From contig CACJRL010000004.1 in the NCBI GenBank assembly GCA_902595815.1, forward strand, positions 1-64,000: a stretch of DNA of 64,000 nucleotides. The letters run 5' to 3'. Every line of letters begins with the position of its first letter. The first letter of the stretch is position 1. Source of the DNA: an uncultured Pelagibacteraceae bacterium (GTDB lineage Bacteria > Pseudomonadota > Alphaproteobacteria > Pelagibacterales > Pelagibacteraceae). Made by a program: the position numbers and the translations under genes. Positions 60,785 to 64,000 of this stretch are shown here, piece by piece. The notes beneath the pieces were generated by a model. It saw nothing but the letters and a program-made list of their open reading frames with translations. It had not been told where the DNA came from and did no database searches.

Positions 60785-61584
60785 GTGGCTGGCTTGAGCA
60801 ATTTTAAAATTTTTTTATGATTTGATGAATTATTTGAAACAATTATATTTCCACCCAACGAAGCATCCTTATTATCCCATGTAGTAATTATTCCACCTGA
60901 TGCTTTTATAATTGGTATTATTGGATGTATATCCCAAATTTTGTTAGCACATTGAGCTACAACATCTAATCTTCCTTCTGCTAATTGACAGTATGTTAAT
61001 GCATCGAAACATGGAAACTGCATTCTCTTAACAAATTTCATAATTTTTTTTTGTTTTTGAAAAGACAAAGTTCCATGAAAAGCTGCAGCTAACTTTAAAT
61101 AATTAAATTTAATTTTTTTGTTAACTTTTAATTTTCTTCTTTTTCCATTTTCAAATACAAAAGCAGATTTGTCATTTTGATTTAAATAGTATCTTCTCAT
61201 TCTTGGGAAATTGGCTAACCCAACCATTGGTTTACTCTTATAATTTAAAGAAATTAAATTGCTCCATGTAGGATTACCAGCAACGAATGATCTTGTTCCA
61301 TCAATTGGATCAATTATCCAAGAAAATAGACTTTTTGTTTTTTTTACTCCAAACTCTTCACCAATAATTTGATGATCTGGGAACTTGTCATTAATCTTTT
61401 GTCTTATAAATTTTTCAAAGGCTTTATCAGCACTGGTAACTGGATCGTAACCTTTGCTTTTTAACTTGTTATTAATTGTAAAAGTTTTGTTAAGTTTAGT
61501 GTAATAGAAATTAGTTAAATCCTTAGCAAGCTTATTCAAAAAAGTGTAATAAATCTTGAAATCTTTTGTTTTTTTGAAGGTCAT
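60781..61584 (-). CDS. Inositol-monophosphatase-family phosphatase, HisN-like
   Basis: A 267-residue magnesium-dependent phosphatase of the IMPase superfamily. The metal-binding motifs are GEEFG near residue 79, IDPIDGTRSF and WDIHPI. It resembles HisN-type histidinol-phosphatases, which replace HisB phosphatase in many Alphaproteobacteria, but inositol or fructose-1,6-bisphosphate-type substrates cannot be excluded. It overlaps the amidotransferase gene by 4 bases and is divergent from the dioxygenase gene by 87 bases. Confidence 0.85.
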   Translation of the reverse strand: MTFKKTKDFKIYYTFLNKLAKDLTNFYYTKLNKTFTINNKLKSKGYDPVTSADKAFEKFIRQKINDKFPDHQIIGEEFGVKKTKSLFSWIIDPIDGTRSFVAGNPTWSNLISLNYKSKPMVGLANFPRMRRYYLNQNDKSAFVFENGKRRKLKVNKKIKFNYLKLAAAFHGTLSFQKQKKIMKFVKRMQFPCFDALTYCQLAEGRLDVVAQCANKIWDIHPIIPIIKASGGIITTWDNKDASLGGNIIVSNNSSNHKKILKLLKPAT

Positions 61585-61671
61585 TTATCTGATGAGTAAT
61601 AGTTAAAATATACAACTAGTTCAAATAAAATATCTTGAAAAATTTAGAATTTGGTAGAAGAATCCAGATAG

Positions 61672-62775
61672 ATGAAAATAGAAATCGATTGTAAAAAAGT
61701 ATTTATAAATAGTGGAAATAATAAAGAAGAAATACATCCTTTTTGGCTTAGAGAAAGAATAAATAACGAAGATGCTCTGGATAAAGGAAATCAACAAAGA
61801 TTATTTGATCCAAATTCTATAAATACTAATATTGATATAGAAAAAATTGAGAATAAAGATGGATTGCTTAATTTATTTTTCAATGATGGAACCAATTATA
61901 AAATAAAAGAAGATCAAATATTAAGTGAGTATAAATCGCAAAATCTTGATCCTATTTCAATTGATAAAATTAAATGGGATTCAAATTTTAATAATTTTCA
62001 AAAATTTAAATTTGAAAATAATATTTTTGAAAAAAAAATCATGTATGATCTATTAGTATCATTCTATAAATATGGTTTTGTAGTTTTAACTAATGTTCCA
62101 ACTGAAGATAATTTTATTATTAAATTTGCAAATTCAATTGGAAGTGTCAGAAGAACAAATTTTGGTGAATTTTTTAATGTAAGATCTGTACCTAATCCAA
62201 ATGATTTGGCTTATACATCGTTAGCATTATCTCCACATACAGATAATCCGTACAGAAAACCAGTTCCTTGTGTTCAACTATTGCATTGTATTACAAATAA
62301 TGTGAGCGGAGGAAATTCTACTTTGGTTGATGGTTACACAGTAAGCGAAAAAATCAAAAAAGACTATCCTGAATATTATGAAATTTTATCTTCAGTTAAA
62401 GTAAAATTTAAATTTATAGATAAAACAGTTGTTCTAGAAGATATGTCTGAGTTAATTAAACTAGATGAAAATAATCATTTTAAACAAGTTAGATTTAGTC
62501 CAAGATTAGATTATGCTCCGATATTAGAAAAATCGAAATTGGATTTATTCTATAAAGCTAGAAATAAAATTTCTGAATTATACAACTCTGATAAATATAA
62601 AGTTGAGTTCAAATTAGAAAATGGAGATTTATTAATGATGGACAATCACAGATTACTTCATGGTAGAACAAAGTATGATGTCAATGAAGGTGATAGATAT
62701 TTACAAGGATGCTATATTGATTTCGACAGTACAGAAGGTAAACTTAGACATTTAATAAGAAAATTTAATCTTTAA
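61672..62775 (+). CDS. Gamma-butyrobetaine dioxygenase-like Fe(II)/2-oxoglutarate enzyme
   Basis: A 367-residue enzyme of the TauD/BBOX family. The N-terminal DUF971-like domain carries HPFWLRERINNEDALDKGNQQR, found in gamma-butyrobetaine and trimethyllysine hydroxylases. The iron facial triad is visible as His189 and Asp191 (SPHTDNP) plus His330 (LLHGRTKY). It would oxidise a trimethylammonium or other compound with 2-oxoglutarate and oxygen. It overlaps the azoreductase gene by 11 bases in the convergent direction. The substrate, likely a betaine, is inferred. Confidence 0.86.
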   Translation: MKIEIDCKKVFINSGNNKEEIHPFWLRERINNEDALDKGNQQRLFDPNSINTNIDIEKIENKDGLLNLFFNDGTNYKIKEDQILSEYKSQNLDPISIDKIKWDSNFNNFQKFKFENNIFEKKIMYDLLVSFYKYGFVVLTNVPTEDNFIIKFANSIGSVRRTNFGEFFNVRSVPNPNDLAYTSLALSPHTDNPYRKPVPCVQLLHCITNNVSGGNSTLVDGYTVSEKIKKDYPEYYEILSSVKVKFKFIDKTVVLEDMSELIKLDENNHFKQVRFSPRLDYAPILEKSKLDLFYKARNKISELYNSDKYKVEFKLENGDLLMMDNHRLLHGRTKYDVNEGDRYLQGCYIDFDSTEGKLRHLIRKFNL

Positions 62776-63352
62776 ATAATTCTTTTATTTTTTCTTCAGC
62801 GTTTTTTATCGATTTTTCATAATCTAAAGCCATTTGATCTGCTGCAATTATATCGATTTTTTTAATACCAAAAAAATTTAACATATGTATCAGCCAAGGA
62901 GTTAAAAAGTCTTCTTCCCCTTGTATTTTTGTTCCACCAGAAGTAATTACTAAATAGACCTGCTTATCTTCTAATAAACCTTTTCTTCTTCCGTCATTCC
63001 CGTATTTAAATGTCAATTTTACTCTGGCTGCAAGATCAGCCCAAGCTTTCAGTGTTGCTGGTGGGCCAAAATTATAAATTGGCACTGATATAATAATTAC
63101 ATCACATTCTTTTAACTCCGATACTAACTTGTCAGACAATTCAAACATTTTTTTATGTTCATCTGTTTGCTCATTCTCTGGAATTTTCATTCCAGACTCA
63201 GTTAAACCAGATATAAAAAGCATTTCGTCATCTAGATCTCTATAAATGACCTCATCATTATCTTTTTTAACTTTATCAAGTATTTTTTTTGCAAGCATCC
63301 TTGAGGTAGAACCTTCTTTTCTAGCACTGCAATCGATTTGATATATTTTCAT
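62765..63352 (-). CDS. FMN-dependent NADH:quinone oxidoreductase/azoreductase, AzoR-like
   Basis: A 195-residue flavodoxin-fold oxidoreductase. Motifs IDCSARKEGSTSRMLAKKI at the start, VPIYNFGPPATLKAWADLAARVKLTFKYG and VITSGGTKIQGEEDF are the AzoR/NQO landmarks. The open frame continues to 63664 into the ccdA gene region, but the ATG at 63352 gives the standard N-terminus. It reduces quinones and azo compounds. It follows the ccdA-like stop by 2 bases and is likely co-transcribed. Confidence 0.87.
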   Translation of the reverse strand: MKIYQIDCSARKEGSTSRMLAKKILDKVKKDNDEVIYRDLDDEMLFISGLTESGMKIPENEQTDEHKKMFELSDKLVSELKECDVIIISVPIYNFGPPATLKAWADLAARVKLTFKYGNDGRRKGLLEDKQVYLVITSGGTKIQGEEDFLTPWLIHMLNFFGIKKIDIIAADQMALDYEKSIKNAEEKIKELFKD

Positions 63353-63354
63353 TT

Positions 63355-64000
63355 TTATCCAAGTTTTTGAAGTATAGGAAAATACTTTATTATATAAAAT
63401 CCTAAAGCTTGCAACTGGTTTGTAATCATTAATATTCCTGTTATCAATAATAATCCTCCACCAACTCTTGAAATAGTTATCATTTTTGATTTTAGATTTT
63501 TTGTAACAACCATAAAACGTTGAATCAAATAACCTGATGCAATAAATGGCAATGCTAACCCAAGTGAATAAGACACGAGTAACAATATACCTCGGTTCAA
63601 ACTTTGCTCGATCGAAGCTAAAGCTAATATTGATCCCAAAATAGGTCCAATACATGGAGTCCATCCAAATCCAAATGCCATACCAACTAATATTGAGCCA
63701 AAATTTCCTGATTTAATCTCAGTATTAATTCTTTTTTCATAATTTAAAAACTTAATATTAATTAATCCCATAATATGAAGAGAGAAAATGATTATTATAC
63801 TTCCTGCAATAATTCTTAATTCAAAAGAGTTACTTAAAATTAAAGAACCTAAAAAAGTTGCGGTAGCTCCGAAGCTTATAAAAACAATGGAAAAACCAAA
63901 ACTAAATAAAACTATAGGGAATATATTAATTGTTTTTTTTTCTAATAACTCATTTAAAGAGCTTCCAGAAATATAAGATATATATCCAGGTATTAATGGA
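63355..64000 (-). CDS. CcdA-like cytochrome c biogenesis/thiol transport protein (partial)
   Basis: The open frame runs off the right edge, so the N-terminus is missing. Within the window about 214 residues are readable. The in-frame sequence upstream of 63771 reads PLIPGYISYISGSSLNELLEKK followed by membrane helices, and later WTPCIGPILGSILALASI and a final helix. These match the CcdA/DsbD membrane domain, where the paired cysteines carry electrons across the membrane to periplasmic thiol proteins. The visible Cys in WTPC is one of the pair. It precedes the azoreductase gene by 2 bases. Confidence 0.85.
   Translation of the reverse strand, partial: PLIPGYISYISGSSLNELLEKKTINIFPIVLFSFGFSIVFISFGATATFLGSLILSNSFELRIIAGSIIIIFSLHIMGLINIKFLNYEKRINTEIKSGNFGSILVGMAFGFGWTPCIGPILGSILALASIEQSLNRGILLLVSYSLGLALPFIASGYLIQRFMVVTKNLKSKMITISRVGGGLLLITGILMITNQLQALGFYIIKYFPILQKLG

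Noticed and set aside
63788..63976. Plus-strand 62-codon frame at the right end.
   Set aside because: It is antisense to the ccdA frame, which continues in frame to the window edge and reads PLIPGYISYISG on the minus strand.
1..64000. CRISPR arrays, insertion sequences, prophage genes, integrases, tRNA and rRNA genes.
   Set aside because: I found no repeat-spacer series, transposase or integrase motifs, tRNA-like cloverleaf or rRNA signature. Base composition and gene spacing look uniform, with no sign of a recently acquired island.

Overview
The window looks like part of a streamlined, very AT-rich (about 30% G+C by eye) marine alphaproteobacterial chromosome, most probably the SAR11 / Candidatus Pelagibacter clade. 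The reasons are the tiny or overlapping gene spacers, many binding-protein-dependent importers for osmolytes and small organics, a TPP riboswitch directly in front of a thiV-type Na+/solute symporter, a taurine uptake and transamination block, and almost no regulators. I see no rRNA, tRNA, CRISPR array, insertion sequence or prophage. No stretch above 300 bases lacks a gene.

Layout. 1-5 kb holds housekeeping genes (recX, an ABA4-like membrane protein, rhodanese, Bcp peroxiredoxin, ammonium transporter, HU, RseP). 5-9.4 kb on the minus strand holds an ABC-2 exporter, two tiny sister membrane proteins (one too short for standard ORF calling, with a TTG start), a TauE/SafE-like permease, and thiV with its riboswitch. 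9.4-11.6 kb is a redox block (DUF4396, two c-type cytochromes, cytochrome b561, exported thioredoxin-like protein). 11.8-18.2 kb is a taurine block: alanine dehydrogenase and taurine:pyruvate-type aminotransferase divergent from tauABC. 18.2-22.5 kb encodes an AfuABC/FbpABC-like importer. 22.6-30.7 kb holds an Ldh2/sulfolactate-type dehydrogenase, a double-HTH regulator with a tandem operator-like repeat, a BASS transporter, a phosphotransacetylase-like protein, an HpsN/HisD-like dehydrogenase and an OpuA/ProWX-type importer with no ATPase gene beside it.

30.7-38.8 kb is the most intriguing unassigned block. It has two double-NTF2 (SnoaL-like) proteins, a bicupin, a MetE-like zinc methyltransferase, a CUT1-type ABC importer without its ATPase, and an HAD-fold protein that has lost both motif I aspartates. 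38.8-45.1 kb holds efflux proteins, a racemase, a methyltransferase and a sulfur block (1-Cys peroxiredoxin, persulfide dioxygenase, CysE, CysK). 45.1-48.1 kb is a run of eight small genes: cupin, three small alpha/beta-barrel-like proteins, a SnoaL-like protein, an HCCA-isomerase-like protein, and two SMR-fold proteins lacking the essential membrane Glu. 49-53.8 kb is a TRAP operon with a methylisocitrate-lyase-type enzyme and a beta-hydroxyacid dehydrogenase. 53.8-60 kb holds a peptide-type ABC importer. 60-64 kb holds a glutamine amidotransferase, an IMPase-family phosphatase, a gamma-butyrobetaine-dioxygenase-like enzyme, an azoreductase and a partial ccdA.

How it fits together. The content suggests a scavenger of thiamin precursor, ammonium, taurine and probably other sulfonates, peptides and organic acids, with the released reduced sulfur handled by persulfide oxidation and cysteine synthesis. 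A recurring architectural feature is a strong hairpin immediately after the solute-binding-protein gene inside transporter operons (tauA, the CUT1 binding protein, dctP, the peptide binding protein). This would keep the binding-protein message more abundant than the permease message. All functions are read from sequence motifs and remembered family features; no database search was run.
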